The notes beneath the pieces are model-generated. The model did no database searches. It was given only the letters and a program-made list of their open reading frames with translations, and was not told the DNA's origin. Below are positions 23,200-32,568 of a stretch of DNA of 59,852 bases, one piece after another (within the stretch, counting starts at the first letter, position 1; each line of letters begins with the position of its first letter). The translations under genes and the position numbers were made by a program. Source of the DNA: Microcaldota archaeon (lineage in GTDB: Archaea; Micrarchaeota; Micrarchaeia; Micrarchaeales; CABMGC01); assembly GCA_021804105.1 (NCBI GenBank), contig JAJZKP010000004.1:1-59852 (forward strand). Reading direction: 5' to 3'.

Positions 23200-26100
23200 A
23201 TGAATAACCCTTTCGTTTCAAGGGCTCAGAGCGCTGGGGGCAGTTCGCCTGCGCCTCAGCCAGGGCCTGCGGCTCCGGGTCCCGGATCCCCAGCAAGCAT
23301 TCCGCCGGGCAATTCGCCTTCAGGGCCTACGCCGGACCGGAAGCCGGCTTACAGCTCAAGCGGCAATGCACCGTTAGAAGCGAAGCGCCTCTCTGACGAG
23401 ATGGTAAACAAGATAGACAACGCGGCGAAGAGGAACTCAGTAATCAAGCTTAGTGCTCTTGTGGTTATTATTGCGGTAGTTGCCATAGGAGGTTATCTTG
23501 CATATTCGCATTATGCTTCCACGATTACTACAACAACCGCGCTTACTACTGCATCTGCCACTACTGCGCCAACCACTACAGTGAAAGCGGTGATCGAGAA
23601 GCTCTCTTCATGCTCTACAATAACATCTCCAGGCACATATTACTTAACTTCGAGCATAAGCACGGGAATGCAGAGCGGCTCATGCATAAACATAGAGAGC
23701 AGCAATGTCAAGCTGATAGGCAACGGCAACCGGGTACAGGGCAATGGGCCTTATGTATCATCACCGCCATTCTCTTATGGAGTATTTGTAGGACAAGTAT
23801 CCAATGTGACTGTTACAGGGATCATAGTCTCCAAGTTCTCCTATAACTTCTATTTCAACGGATCTAAGGTCTCTTACCTCACCAACAGCAGTTCCAGGAA
23901 TGCTACAATATCCGGTATTTACCTCAACCGCACTTATGGGGATTACTTGATAGGAGACAACTCCTCTGGCACGGCATACAGCGGGGGCGGAATCAACTTC
24001 AATGGCGGGAGCGGCACGGCAGTAGATGACGACATAGTGCAGAACAACGCTTATTATGGGATGTACATAAATTCTTCTGGAGACTCATTCTCAGGCGATT
24101 CCTACATAAACAACCCCATAGACCTTGCTTGCATCGGAAAGAACGGATTGAGTTCAGCGAGCAAATTCTCTGCATCTTACTGCAGCATCAACCAGGAATG
24201 CAACTTCGCAAGGTGCTCCCAGACCAATATACCTTTCAACATAAGCACAATAGCGCTGGCAGGCAGAATAAGCTCGTGCGGCACAATAGCGTCATCTGGC
24301 ACTTACTCCCTTTCCAGCAGCATTAACGTGCTTGATTACATAAATACTTCATCGCAGCCAGCGCTGGCTTCCAGATGCATAAACATAGCCGCTTCAAACG
24401 TGCGCCTGGATTGCAACGGCTATTCGATTGACAATGGGGGTTATGGCGTCTATGCCTCGTCCCCTGCAGGCCTTTACAACGTTACGGTAGCAGGATGCAC
24501 GTTCTCGAACGATACGTACGGGCTTGGAATAAACCACGCATTTGAGGTAAATGTAAGCAAGATAAATGCCATAGGCGACGGTACTGGAATAATCCTGCAG
24601 AATGTCACTACGGGAGTCGTGGGCGGCGCATACATGCGCAGCAGCCGTGAAGGCATAGTCCTCAATGGCACTAGCGGAATAACTCTTACCGGAATAAACA
24701 GCAACAATAACACTTATGGCACAGAGGTGTTGAGCCCGGGACCGGATATCTATTCGAATGACACATTTGCGAACAACAAGGCAGCAGACCTCGCATGCAG
24801 CTCAAGTGCGTATAAATCTACCACGCAGACCCTGCAGGGCATTACCTGCGGAACCACTACCTGCGCGTGGGGAGCCAACTACTGCAAGGCCTACCTGCCT
24901 CCACAGCAGAACGTAAGGCCGTTGAATTCGTGCTTCACCATCACGGCGCCGGGCAACTACTCGATATCGAAGAACATTGTCTCATCGCAACCCGGGAACT
25001 GCTTTGTATTCCAGGCATCTGATGTCAACCTCTACTGCAACGGCAATACAGTCTATGGAATCAAAGGGGCAGAGGCATTTACCGCGGCAGGGGTATCAAA
25101 TGTTATAGTAAGCAACTGCAGCATAGCGGACTTCGGCACTGGCATAGCGATCAGCAACTCAAACAGCATAGCCCTAAGGAACCTCAATATCACGAACTCA
25201 ACGGTCCCGGTTCGCCTGGACGTAGGAAGCCATGACCTGGTATCCAATGTTGTGGTCTCGTATTCCCAGCAGGGACTCAACTTCACCGATGTGAACAATT
25301 CTTCCATATCCAATGATACGGTAAGGTACGTGCTTGGAGGCTACCCGGGATTCAACTTCACCGGAGCGTCAAAGGACGTGATACTGTTCAATACCGCGCT
25401 TGAGAATAGCGGCTACGGCTTCTCGTTTACCGGATCCAGGAACAACCTGGTCTCGAACAACACGGGCTCATCGAACAAGCCAGATGACTACTATTGCTCG
25501 CAGGACTCGTCAGGCTTATATGCGAACAACGGAGGCATAAATGTGGGGCTTGACAAGGTTGGCTGCAAGTGGCTCGTTGCTGTGCCAGTCTCAACCTACA
25601 CGCCGTCTTGCGAGGGCATTAACACAGTCTCGCATATAACGCTAACAACCGACCTGCTCTACACATATGGAGGCACCTGCTACACTGTATTCTCCAATGA
25701 AGGCACGTCTGGGAGCGGAACCGTCATAAATTGCGCGGGGCACACGATATACGCAACACACGGAGGCACTTTCGTCAAGGTGATTAACGCCACGAATGTT
25801 GAGGTAGAGAACTGCGTATTCAGGAACTTTACAACACCGGTGGTTTCCACCGCCTCGTATACAAAGGTAATAAACAATACATTCGGAAATGCAAACGCAT
25901 CAGTCTCGCTCTACAATGCGCAGGACCAGGAAGTGCTTAACAACAACATATTCAATTCCTCATACGGGGTATTTGCCCAGAAGGTCTCTTTCGAGACCAT
26001 ATCGAACAACAACATGACAAATACAAACGTAGGCATCTACCTGGTGAACGACACCCAGGGCAGCATAGAGAACAATACTGCTTCGGGTTCTGTGGGCATG

Positions 26101-26286
26101 TACATGGTAAACTCAAATAGGGATCAGGTATATGGCAACAGGTTCGTAAACGAATCTGCAAACGGGGTTGTCTGTGCGATGACAGCGCAGGGAGTCACTA
26201 GCGGGAACGAGGACCTTGGCAACAATGCGTGCTCAAGCAACTCCAATTGCCAGTGGATGACCACGTCAAATGCATGCAGAGTGTAG
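23200..26286 (+). CDS. Membrane-anchored parallel beta-helix surface protein
   Basis: About 1028 aa. A Pro/Gly/Ser-rich cytoplasmic N-terminus (about 1-70) precedes a single TM segment (about 82-104, SVIKLSALVVIIAVVAIGGY) and a Thr-rich linker. The long ectodomain has repeated short strands and Asn/Ser/Gly turns typical of NosD/PbH1 right-handed beta-helices. Four related blocks begin near CSTITSPGTYYL, CGTIASSGTYSL, CFTITAPGNYSI and CEGINTVSHITL. Many N-x-S/T sites suggest glycosylation. Paired cysteines recur in each block. It is probably a cell-surface or adhesion protein with possible glycan binding. ATG 23200 is preferred to GTG 23188 (GGTG 9 bases upstream). Confidence 0.78.
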   Translation: MNNPFVSRAQSAGGSSPAPQPGPAAPGPGSPASIPPGNSPSGPTPDRKPAYSSSGNAPLEAKRLSDEMVNKIDNAAKRNSVIKLSALVVIIAVVAIGGYLAYSHYASTITTTTALTTASATTAPTTTVKAVIEKLSSCSTITSPGTYYLTSSISTGMQSGSCINIESSNVKLIGNGNRVQGNGPYVSSPPFSYGVFVGQVSNVTVTGIIVSKFSYNFYFNGSKVSYLTNSSSRNATISGIYLNRTYGDYLIGDNSSGTAYSGGGINFNGGSGTAVDDDIVQNNAYYGMYINSSGDSFSGDSYINNPIDLACIGKNGLSSASKFSASYCSINQECNFARCSQTNIPFNISTIALAGRISSCGTIASSGTYSLSSSINVLDYINTSSQPALASRCINIAASNVRLDCNGYSIDNGGYGVYASSPAGLYNVTVAGCTFSNDTYGLGINHAFEVNVSKINAIGDGTGIILQNVTTGVVGGAYMRSSREGIVLNGTSGITLTGINSNNNTYGTEVLSPGPDIYSNDTFANNKAADLACSSSAYKSTTQTLQGITCGTTTCAWGANYCKAYLPPQQNVRPLNSCFTITAPGNYSISKNIVSSQPGNCFVFQASDVNLYCNGNTVYGIKGAEAFTAAGVSNVIVSNCSIADFGTGIAISNSNSIALRNLNITNSTVPVRLDVGSHDLVSNVVVSYSQQGLNFTDVNNSSISNDTVRYVLGGYPGFNFTGASKDVILFNTALENSGYGFSFTGSRNNLVSNNTGSSNKPDDYYCSQDSSGLYANNGGINVGLDKVGCKWLVAVPVSTYTPSCEGINTVSHITLTTDLLYTYGGTCYTVFSNEGTSGSGTVINCAGHTIYATHGGTFVKVINATNVEVENCVFRNFTTPVVSTASYTKVINNTFGNANASVSLYNAQDQEVLNNNIFNSSYGVFAQKVSFETISNNNMTNTNVGIYLVNDTQGSIENNTASGSVGMYMVNSNRDQVYGNRFVNESANGVVCAMTAQGVTSGNEDLGNNACSSNSNCQWMTTSNACRV

Positions 26287-26379
26287 TGAATAGCTGGAAA
26301 CAGCCTGTTCAACTGCCAAGTCTTTACATGAAATGATGAATGCGCAACTTAAGGCAGAATAACCAGTAGGCTCCTGGTC

Positions 26380-28131
26380 TCACGGTCTCCCTTTCCCTTT
26401 TATCTGCGATATCTGCTCAAGAAGGTCCTTTGACTCTTCGTCAAGCAGGCTCTCGAATTTATACCTCAGCGCCCTCTCGTTCTCATCATTCATGAACGTG
26501 TAGAGGATATCGTTCTCGCGTATCTGCCTCCCGTAAGTTACATCATCTATCGAGATTGCAACGCTGCTCCCCTTCTTCGCCTCCTGCATGCTTATTCCGT
26601 TGTCCTGTATCTCCTTGACCTTGCCGATTATGGTTCCGTGCTCGTTCATCATCTGGTACCCGGGCTTTATCCTCCCTTTCTGCACCTCTACGCCGAATAC
26701 GGCAGGATGTGATATCCTGAACGTGCTGTTCGGAAGAAGCTTTACCTGGCCGGGAAAGACCAATGACTTCTCAAGCACGTTCTTCTCTGCTTCCCTCTCC
26801 TTCTGCACCCAGGCCTTGTAGTCATCTATGATCTTGTAGATTATGTTGCTTCCTATCACGCTTATGCCCGTGGCTTCGCTCTCGGCCCGGGCCTCCTCGT
26901 CTACAAGAACATTGAATGCCAGCACTACAGCGCCGTACGGGTCAGTGGCCTTCATCGAGAAGGCATCGAGGATGTCTCTCTTTGTGACCTTGCCTATCTC
27001 CTTCTTGCTTATGCTTATGTTCTCGGCCTTGAGGAGCCTTGAGAGGGCCTCTATGCTGCCCATCGTATCAGCCTTGAGTATCACTCCTGCCTTTTCCACT
27101 GCAAAGATCTCGCTTATCTCGGCCTTTATTTCCTGCTGGTAGTTTGGGATCTCGGTGGAAAGGACAAGCGATCCGGGAAGCGCCTCGTCAAGTCCGCTCC
27201 CGCTGACCTTTATGCCTGATGCGGCGCTCACCGAGTCCACGTAATAGAACTTGCTTGACGACTCGCGCATTTCCTGCAGCTCTTTGGGCTTTAGTAGCGC
27301 CTTGATCTTTGTGGTTCCGAATCCAGATTGCGTGGCAAAGGCTATCGTGTCGTTTACTTTTATGGTGCCGTTGTATAATATGATGTCTATGGTAGTGCCG
27401 AGTCCCTTGTCCTCCTTCCTCTCTATGATATTCCCCCTTCCCGGGCCAGATACCTCTATCTGGAGCCTCTGCTCCAGGAACCTCTGCGCAAGGCCAGTTG
27501 CATACATGAGCAGCTCGGCTATGCCTTCACCGGTCTTTGCGCTCTCGGGGACTATTATGACCTCTGTCTTGAAGTCCTTGACCCTGTCGAAGCGTTCGCT
27601 GTTGAAGCCAAGCTCGCTCAGCTTCCCTATAAGCCCATAGATCCTTGCCTCAAGGTCATCCGCGACTTCCCTGCGCTGCTTTGATATGGACTCGGAAAAT
27701 GACTGCGTAGGCTGCGGCATCCATCCGGTAACAGCGTCGATCTTGTTTGCAGCGACTATGAACGGAGTCTTGTATTCCTTGAGTATTTCCAGTGCCTCAT
27801 AGGTCTGCGGCTCGAAACTCTTCGTTACGTCAACCACGAGTATTGCAAGGTCTGCCACTGATCCTCCTCTTCTCCTCAGGTTCGTGAATGCCTCATGGCC
27901 GGGCGTGTCTATGAAGAGCAGGCCCGGAATCGTTATGTTTATTCCGAACTTCTGGATAAGCGGGCCTACGGTCTTCTTTATCACCTCAAGCGGCACTTCG
28001 CTCGCGCCTATGTGCTGCGTTATGCCTCCGGCTTCCCTCGCGGTAATGGTGGTGCTCCGGATCCTGTCAAGCAGGCTGGTCTTGCCGTGATCCACATGGC
28101 CCATTACGCATATGATTGGCTGCCTGATCAT
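26380..28131 (-). CDS. infB: Translation initiation factor aIF5B (IF2-like GTPase)
   Basis: 583 aa from ATG 28131, the usual size for archaeal aIF5B. The N-terminal G domain shows CVMGHVDHGKTSLLD (G1), ITQHIGASEVP (switch I side), DTPGHEAF (G3) and ANKID (G4). Domains II-IV follow, ending with a helical C-terminus. It directs subunit joining during initiation. The ORF track adds 106 residues upstream, but these overlap the divergent ndk gene, are Ser/Phe-rich and are not family-like; the TATA box at 28152-28163 fits a leaderless start at 28131. The 3' end converges on the surface protein gene across a 93-base gap. Confidence 0.97.
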   Translation of the reverse strand: MIRQPIICVMGHVDHGKTSLLDRIRSTTITAREAGGITQHIGASEVPLEVIKKTVGPLIQKFGINITIPGLLFIDTPGHEAFTNLRRRGGSVADLAILVVDVTKSFEPQTYEALEILKEYKTPFIVAANKIDAVTGWMPQPTQSFSESISKQRREVADDLEARIYGLIGKLSELGFNSERFDRVKDFKTEVIIVPESAKTGEGIAELLMYATGLAQRFLEQRLQIEVSGPGRGNIIERKEDKGLGTTIDIILYNGTIKVNDTIAFATQSGFGTTKIKALLKPKELQEMRESSSKFYYVDSVSAASGIKVSGSGLDEALPGSLVLSTEIPNYQQEIKAEISEIFAVEKAGVILKADTMGSIEALSRLLKAENISISKKEIGKVTKRDILDAFSMKATDPYGAVVLAFNVLVDEEARAESEATGISVIGSNIIYKIIDDYKAWVQKEREAEKNVLEKSLVFPGQVKLLPNSTFRISHPAVFGVEVQKGRIKPGYQMMNEHGTIIGKVKEIQDNGISMQEAKKGSSVAISIDDVTYGRQIRENDILYTFMNDENERALRYKFESLLDEESKDLLEQISQIKGKGRP

Positions 28132-28151
28132 GGAAATCGCCAGAATAGTAG

Positions 28152-28182
28152 CTAATATAAATGTCAAGGATAATATAAAAAG
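28152..28182. promoter_or_regulatory. Divergent TATA boxes of infB and ndk
   Basis: Minus-strand CATTTATATTAG (28152-28163) serves infB, and plus-strand GGATAATATAAAAAG (28168-28182) serves ndk. Both lie about 25-30 bases before their start codons, so both mRNAs have minimal leaders. Confidence 0.6.
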
Positions 28183-28204
28183 AGATAATGTACACGGTGA
28201 GCAT

Positions 28205-28747
28205 ATGAGCCAGGAACTTATCTTTCTGAAGCCTGATGGCATAAAGCGCGGTTTGGTAGGAGTAGTAATAGGAAGATTCGAGAAAGCAGGATTCAAGATA
28301 GCCAAGATGCGGAAGGGAAGGATCTCCAAGGAGCTCTCGGAGCTGCTATACCAGGACTCGAAGGCCCAGCTGGAAGGCATGGGAGGGAAGACCCTGAAGG
28401 CCATGACAGAGAAGGGAGAGAGGGCAAAGGTAATGCAGCTCTTCGGCACTGAGGTACCTTTCGAGATAGGAAAGCAGCTTAACCAGTGGAACAGGATTTA
28501 TGCAACTTCCTCTGATGTCATTGCCGTGATACTTGAGAAGGAGGGCGATGCGGTTACTGAGGCAAGGTCCATAGTGGGCAAGACAGATCCGGCCATCTCT
28601 CCTAAAGGCACAATACGCGGGGACTTTGCCGCTGACTCAATATACAGTGCCAACATGGGAAAGAGGGCGTGCGAGAACGTGGTCCATGCTTCCGATGTTG
28701 ACACTGCGGAGATGGATATAAGGAACTTTGAGAAACACTTCTTCTGA
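28205..28747 (+). CDS. ndk: Nucleoside diphosphate kinase, long form
   Basis: A 180-aa protein starting MSQELIFLKPDGIKRGLVG. It transfers phosphate between nucleoside tri- and diphosphates through a phospho-histidine. The C-terminal site GTIRGDFAADSIYSAN, then ENVVHASD carries the catalytic His. Most NDPKs are about 150 aa; the extra length is a charged insert near residues 60-95, in the Kpn-loop or nearby region, also known from some archaea. GGTGA precedes the ATG. The track start at 28112 lies inside infB and is rejected. Confidence 0.95.
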   Translation: MSQELIFLKPDGIKRGLVGVVIGRFEKAGFKIAKMRKGRISKELSELLYQDSKAQLEGMGGKTLKAMTEKGERAKVMQLFGTEVPFEIGKQLNQWNRIYATSSDVIAVILEKEGDAVTEARSIVGKTDPAISPKGTIRGDFAADSIYSANMGKRACENVVHASDVDTAEMDIRNFEKHFF

Positions 28748-28750
28748 AGA

Positions 28751-29056
28751 TCAGACCTGCATGCTTAGCCTGACTTCCTCAGTTATCATTTCCGGGATCC
28801 ATGCAGGCTCCCAGACCAAGTCCATAGTTACCTGCCCGGCATCCTGGATATGCTCAAGACGGAGCTGGGCATCGGCAAGTATTATGCTTGTAACAGGGCA
28901 CATGGGACTTGTCATTGTAAGCCTTAATGTAATGTTATTGCTTTGGTCAATGCCTATCCAGTGGATAAGGCCCAAGTCCACTATGTTTATGCCTATCTCT
29001 GGGTCAACGCACCCCTTCAGGGCATCCACAACCTCGTTCCTGGTTATGTTATGCAT
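28751..29056 (-). CDS. MIP18/DUF59 family Fe-S assembly protein (SufT-like)
   Basis: A 101-aa protein. It has VDPEIGINIVDLGLIHWIGI, then TMTSPMCPVTSIILADA, the MIP18/PaaD/SufT core including the conserved cysteine in SPMCP. Proteins of this group help mature Fe-S proteins. The gene lies 38 bases after nuoN on the same strand. A TTAAAATAA at 29076-29084 may give it its own start, but read-through from the complex I operon is also possible. The position behind a Fe-S-rich complex is consistent with a maturation role. It ends 3 bases from the convergent ndk. Confidence 0.85.
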   Translation of the reverse strand: MHNITRNEVVDALKGCVDPEIGINIVDLGLIHWIGIDQSNNITLRLTMTSPMCPVTSIILADAQLRLEHIQDAGQVTMDLVWEPAWIPEMITEEVRLSMQV

Positions 29057-29094
29057 GTCTTGTATATTGCAGGGGCTGTTATTTTAACGTATCG

Positions 29095-30489
29095 TCATGC
29101 CATGGAGAAGAGGTAGTTGGCTGCGTTGGTGGCCATGCTTATCATAGGCTGCGGGTACAGCCCGAGCAGCAGGGTTATCGCAAGGCATGCAAGCACAACG
29201 AAGACTATCGCGCCTTCCGGCTTGATCTTCTTGGCTGCGGCCTTGACCGCATACATGGCCATTATGGGCCTTGCGTAATAGTATATTGATATTACGCTGT
29301 TCACCACCCCGATTATGGCTAGCCAGACAAGGTTTGCATTGACCGCGCTCAGGAAGAGGAGGAACTTGCCCACAAATCCTGTTGTGAACGGCAGGCCTAT
29401 TAGAGAGAGCATGAACAATGTGGCCGCGGCTGCCATTAGCCTGCTCTCCTGGTTAAGCCCTATCAAGTCATCGATCTCGTTCCTGTTGCGCGACTCAAGC
29501 CATGCGACTATTGCGAATATGCCTATGAAGATGAATGCGTGTGCGAATATCTGGAACATAGTGGCTGCTATTCCGGCAGAGGTAGCCGCGGCTATGCCTA
29601 TCAGCATGTATCCGGCCTGCGATATAGAAGAATATGCCAGCATGCGCTTGAAACTGCGCTGCATTATGGCAACGATGTTGCCGTAGAACATTGTCAGCAC
29701 CGAGAGCATTGCAACGGCAAGGAATGCGGACTTGAACGTGGCGAAGACAAGTATGAGGACCTGCATGAGCACGATGAAGCCTACTTTCTTGTTTATGCCG
29801 CCGAGCATGGCGGTTGCGTAGGACGGGGAGCCTTCATAGACATCTGGTATAAGAACGTTGAATGGAAAGATCGATGCCTCGAATCCCAGGGATGCGACGA
29901 AAAGCGCGGCTGCGAAGAGCATCAAATCGGATTGCTGGGCATGCACGAGGGCGAAGCTGTTTGAAGCGCCGTATATGGTAACGATGGCAAATGAGAGAAG
30001 GCCTATTGAGATGGCGCTCATTATGAAGAGCTTTGCCGCGGCTTCAAGACTGCGCCTTGAGAGCAGGACTATGAATACAGTTGGTATGACCATTAGCTCA
30101 AGGCCAATGAAGATGGAAATCAGGGAATTGGCGAACGCAACAAGGTATATGCCCATCATGGAGAATGATGCCATTAGCGCGAAGTCACCGTACCGGCCTG
30201 CGTACTCATATGCAAGTATGCCGGTTAGGAGCATGGCTATGGTCAGTATCAGGACGAAGAAGAGGGAGAATGGATTGATTGAGAGCATCCCCATGGCAGT
30301 AGTAGCAAGGTCCGACGAGAGCATCGATGCGGAAAAGAGGGCAAGCAGTGAGAGCACTGCGCAATTGAAGAGGAACTGCGGAAAGTCCTTGTTGGAGAGC
30401 CTGATGACGAGGTTGCCTAGCAGGAAGAGGACGCAGAGACCGAAGAAGATATATAGCTCGGATATCAGACGATCACCAGAAAGATCCAT
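29095..30489 (-). CDS. nuoN: Complex I subunit NuoN
   Basis: A 464-aa protein with about 13-14 TM helices. FPFNVLIPDVYEGSPSYATAML, the Lys-bearing NKKVGF segment and RMLAYSSISQAGYMLIG are typical of the N subunit, one of the antiporter-like proton channels. The ATG at 30489 overlaps nuoL by 25 bases. A better-placed site is AUA at 30465: it follows GGTGATC by 5 bases and overlaps the nuoL stop as TGATA, just like common TGATG coupling. If AUA is used, the protein starts ISELYIFFG. It is the last nuo gene of the operon. Confidence 0.94.
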   Translation of the reverse strand: MDLSGDRLISELYIFFGLCVLFLLGNLVIRLSNKDFPQFLFNCAVLSLLALFSASMLSSDLATTAMGMLSINPFSLFFVLILTIAMLLTGILAYEYAGRYGDFALMASFSMMGIYLVAFANSLISIFIGLELMVIPTVFIVLLSRRSLEAAAKLFIMSAISIGLLSFAIVTIYGASNSFALVHAQQSDLMLFAAALFVASLGFEASIFPFNVLIPDVYEGSPSYATAMLGGINKKVGFIVLMQVLILVFATFKSAFLAVAMLSVLTMFYGNIVAIMQRSFKRMLAYSSISQAGYMLIGIAAATSAGIAATMFQIFAHAFIFIGIFAIVAWLESRNRNEIDDLIGLNQESRLMAAAATLFMLSLIGLPFTTGFVGKFLLFLSAVNANLVWLAIIGVVNSVISIYYYARPIMAMYAVKAAAKKIKPEGAIVFVVLACLAITLLLGLYPQPMISMATNAANYLFSMA

Positions 30490-32258
30490 GCAAGGAGCAC
30501 TGCAAAGCCAACTGCAAACACGAAAGCGTATGGGTTGATTCCGCCGACTGACATGCGCCGTATGCCCCTTGAGGCAAGCACGACGGCATGGCCCAGCCAG
30601 TCGAAGGCCTCGCTTAGGTAGAGGTCAAAAGCGCCTACTCCCTCGGATATTTCGTACACGAACCGCGCCGCACCGCCATAGAGGAGCATGAAGAACTTAT
30701 GCGTGTATGCAAGGGAAGCGAGGGCGCTTCCCTTCTTCTGCGACGGTTTAAGGAGCCTTGAAGGTTTATAGAGCGAGTAGCTTACCGCAGCGCCAACTGC
30801 AAACAGGACCGTCACGCTGACTATGTCGAGCAGGCTGACAGAGAGCTGCGGTGCGCCGGTTATGAAGGCGGGCGAAGATGACAGGAATCCGGGGATGAGG
30901 AAAAAGATTGAGGATCCGGCAAGCGTGAGCGCTGCAAGCAGGACAGCAGGGTATATCATGGCCCTTGGCAAGGCCTTGTATCTAAGCGCTGTCTCGCCGG
31001 CCTTGTCTGGCCCGGATATCATGAAGAACCACCTGAAGATGAAGAAACTTGTTCCCAGGCCAATGAGGATTATAAGCGAATATACGATTAGGTTGGTGAA
31101 GACGGAAGAGCCTATTGCGGCTGAGGCGAAGAACCCTGAGAATGGTATCATGCCGGCAACAGAGAGCACGCCGAAGAGTGTCGAGATATAGAGCAGCTTG
31201 TTAGATGACATGCCGCGTATCTTGTCTATTGATTCCTCTTCGGTAGCATGCATTACGCTTCCGGAGCTGAAGAAGAGCAGCGCCTTGTAGAAGCTCTGTA
31301 CTATGAAGAAGTAAATTGCAGCGATGAGCGCGCCGCTTGCGACAGCCACGAGCATCAGGGAGAGCTCCTGCACTGTGGAGTAGGCGATAACGCGCTTGAC
31401 CTGCTTCTCGCGCATGGCATTGAACGTGGCTATGATTGCAGTGAGCACCCCGAACCAGAGCATGAGAGCAAGCAGGTGCGCAGCTGCGAAGATAGGGAAG
31501 AGTATTATCGCGGCAAACACCCCGGCCTTTACCATGGTAGACGAGTGGAGGAATGCCGATACGGGAGTAGGGCCTTCCATCGCCTCAGGGAGCCATTCCT
31601 GGAACGGGAATTGGGCCGACTTGGTGAAGATGGCAAGAAGGAGGAGCGCAGAGCCTGCGAGAAGGCCTATGGAGACGCTGTGCGGCATGAGCGAGAGGAT
31701 GGTTGCGAAGTTGAATGTGCCAAAGGTGTTCCAGAAGATAACTATCGCGGCTATCAGCGCTATGTCTCCTATCAATACAGTGGTTATTGCAAGCCTTGCT
31801 GCACGGACTGCGCGCTCGCGGTTGTGCCAGAAGCCAATGAGCATATAGCTGAGCATGCTCAGGAATTCCCAGGCTATGAAGAGCAGGATGAAATTGCCGC
31901 TCATCGCGAACGTGGCCATTGCTATCTCGAAGGCGAGCATCTCGATGTAGAAGCGTTTCTGCTCGCTTAGGGTTTTCAGGTATCCGGTAGAATAGAGGTG
32001 TATGAGCGTGCCTATGAAGAAGACAATTGCAAGGAGTGCCATGTTCAGCGGGGCTATTGTTGTTGTTATAGCTATCGCGTCCTTGCCTATCGTGAACCAG
32101 GTTATTGTGATGCTGCCATTCTGCACAAAATACAGCAGGAGCAGGCTGGCCAGGCTGGCCGCAGAGGCAATGTAGCCGTATTTCATGCTGGGCCTCAGCA
32201 ATGCTATCGCTATCATCGCAGCGAAGAGAGGGACCAATAGCAGCAACGGGAGGAACAT
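30465..32258 (-). CDS. nuoL: Complex I subunit NuoL
   Basis: A 597-aa protein, near the usual length of NuoL. It contains FIAWEFLSMLSYMLIGFW, FPFQEWLPEAMEGPTPVSAFLHSSTMVKAGVF and RVIAYSTVQELSLM, the antiporter core with the conserved Glu and Lys. The C-terminal extension has further TM stretches and fits the lateral helix of NuoL. Together with NuoN it is one of only two large antiporter subunits in this operon; NuoM is not present in the window. It starts at ATG two bases after the nuoK stop. Confidence 0.94.
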   Translation of the reverse strand: MFLPLLLLVPLFAAMIAIALLRPSMKYGYIASAASLASLLLLYFVQNGSITITWFTIGKDAIAITTTIAPLNMALLAIVFFIGTLIHLYSTGYLKTLSEQKRFYIEMLAFEIAMATFAMSGNFILLFIAWEFLSMLSYMLIGFWHNRERAVRAARLAITTVLIGDIALIAAIVIFWNTFGTFNFATILSLMPHSVSIGLLAGSALLLLAIFTKSAQFPFQEWLPEAMEGPTPVSAFLHSSTMVKAGVFAAIILFPIFAAAHLLALMLWFGVLTAIIATFNAMREKQVKRVIAYSTVQELSLMLVAVASGALIAAIYFFIVQSFYKALLFFSSGSVMHATEEESIDKIRGMSSNKLLYISTLFGVLSVAGMIPFSGFFASAAIGSSVFTNLIVYSLIILIGLGTSFFIFRWFFMISGPDKAGETALRYKALPRAMIYPAVLLAALTLAGSSIFFLIPGFLSSSPAFITGAPQLSVSLLDIVSVTVLFAVGAAVSYSLYKPSRLLKPSQKKGSALASLAYTHKFFMLLYGGAARFVYEISEGVGAFDLYLSEAFDWLGHAVVLASRGIRRMSVGGINPYAFVFAVGFAVLLAWIFLVIV

Positions 32259-32259
32259 C

Positions 32260-32568
32260 TTACCACTTCATCTTTGATAATTTTGTAACGTCGAAGTCTG
32301 CACCGCGGTATTTCATGTAGACATAGAAGGCCATGAGCGTGATTATCTCAACGGCTGCAACGGCCCATATGCTTATCAGCATCACTATCGCGCCAGGATT
32401 CTGCACGGCATTGTAATCGAAGAATCCCACGAGGGCTATTGTGCTGGCAACCAGTATTAGGGCTATGCCCAACATTATGACTATGAAATGCCTGTCGGTG
32501 GCGAGACCGGCAAATGCGATCCCTATCAGAACCAGCGAAAGAGCAAATACGTAGAGCAGCATGATCAA
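32260..32568 (-). CDS. nuoK: Complex I subunit NuoK
   Basis: A 102-aa protein with three TM helices. Membrane glutamates typical of NuoK are only partly evident (the third helix carries AAVEIITLMAFYVY). It sits between nuoJ and nuoL, the standard place. Two starts are possible: TTG 32568 with GGTGA 5 bases upstream, or ATG 32562 with a longer spacing. Confidence 0.9.
   Translation of the reverse strand: MIMLLYVFALSLVLIGIAFAGLATDRHFIVIMLGIALILVASTIALVGFFDYNAVQNPGAIVMLISIWAVAAVEIITLMAFYVYMKYRGADFDVTKLSKMKW

Noticed and set aside
28132-28449. The ORF track extends aIF5B by 106 residues.
   Set aside because: The extension overlaps the divergent ndk gene and its promoter, is not family-like, and a TATA box fits the internal ATG at 28131.
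31248-31970. Long plus-strand ORFs (240 aa and others) opposite nuoL and nuoN.
   Set aside because: They are shadows of conserved membrane genes; their composition (His/Glu/Arg-rich or Met/Ser-rich) mirrors the complementary codons and no motif is present.
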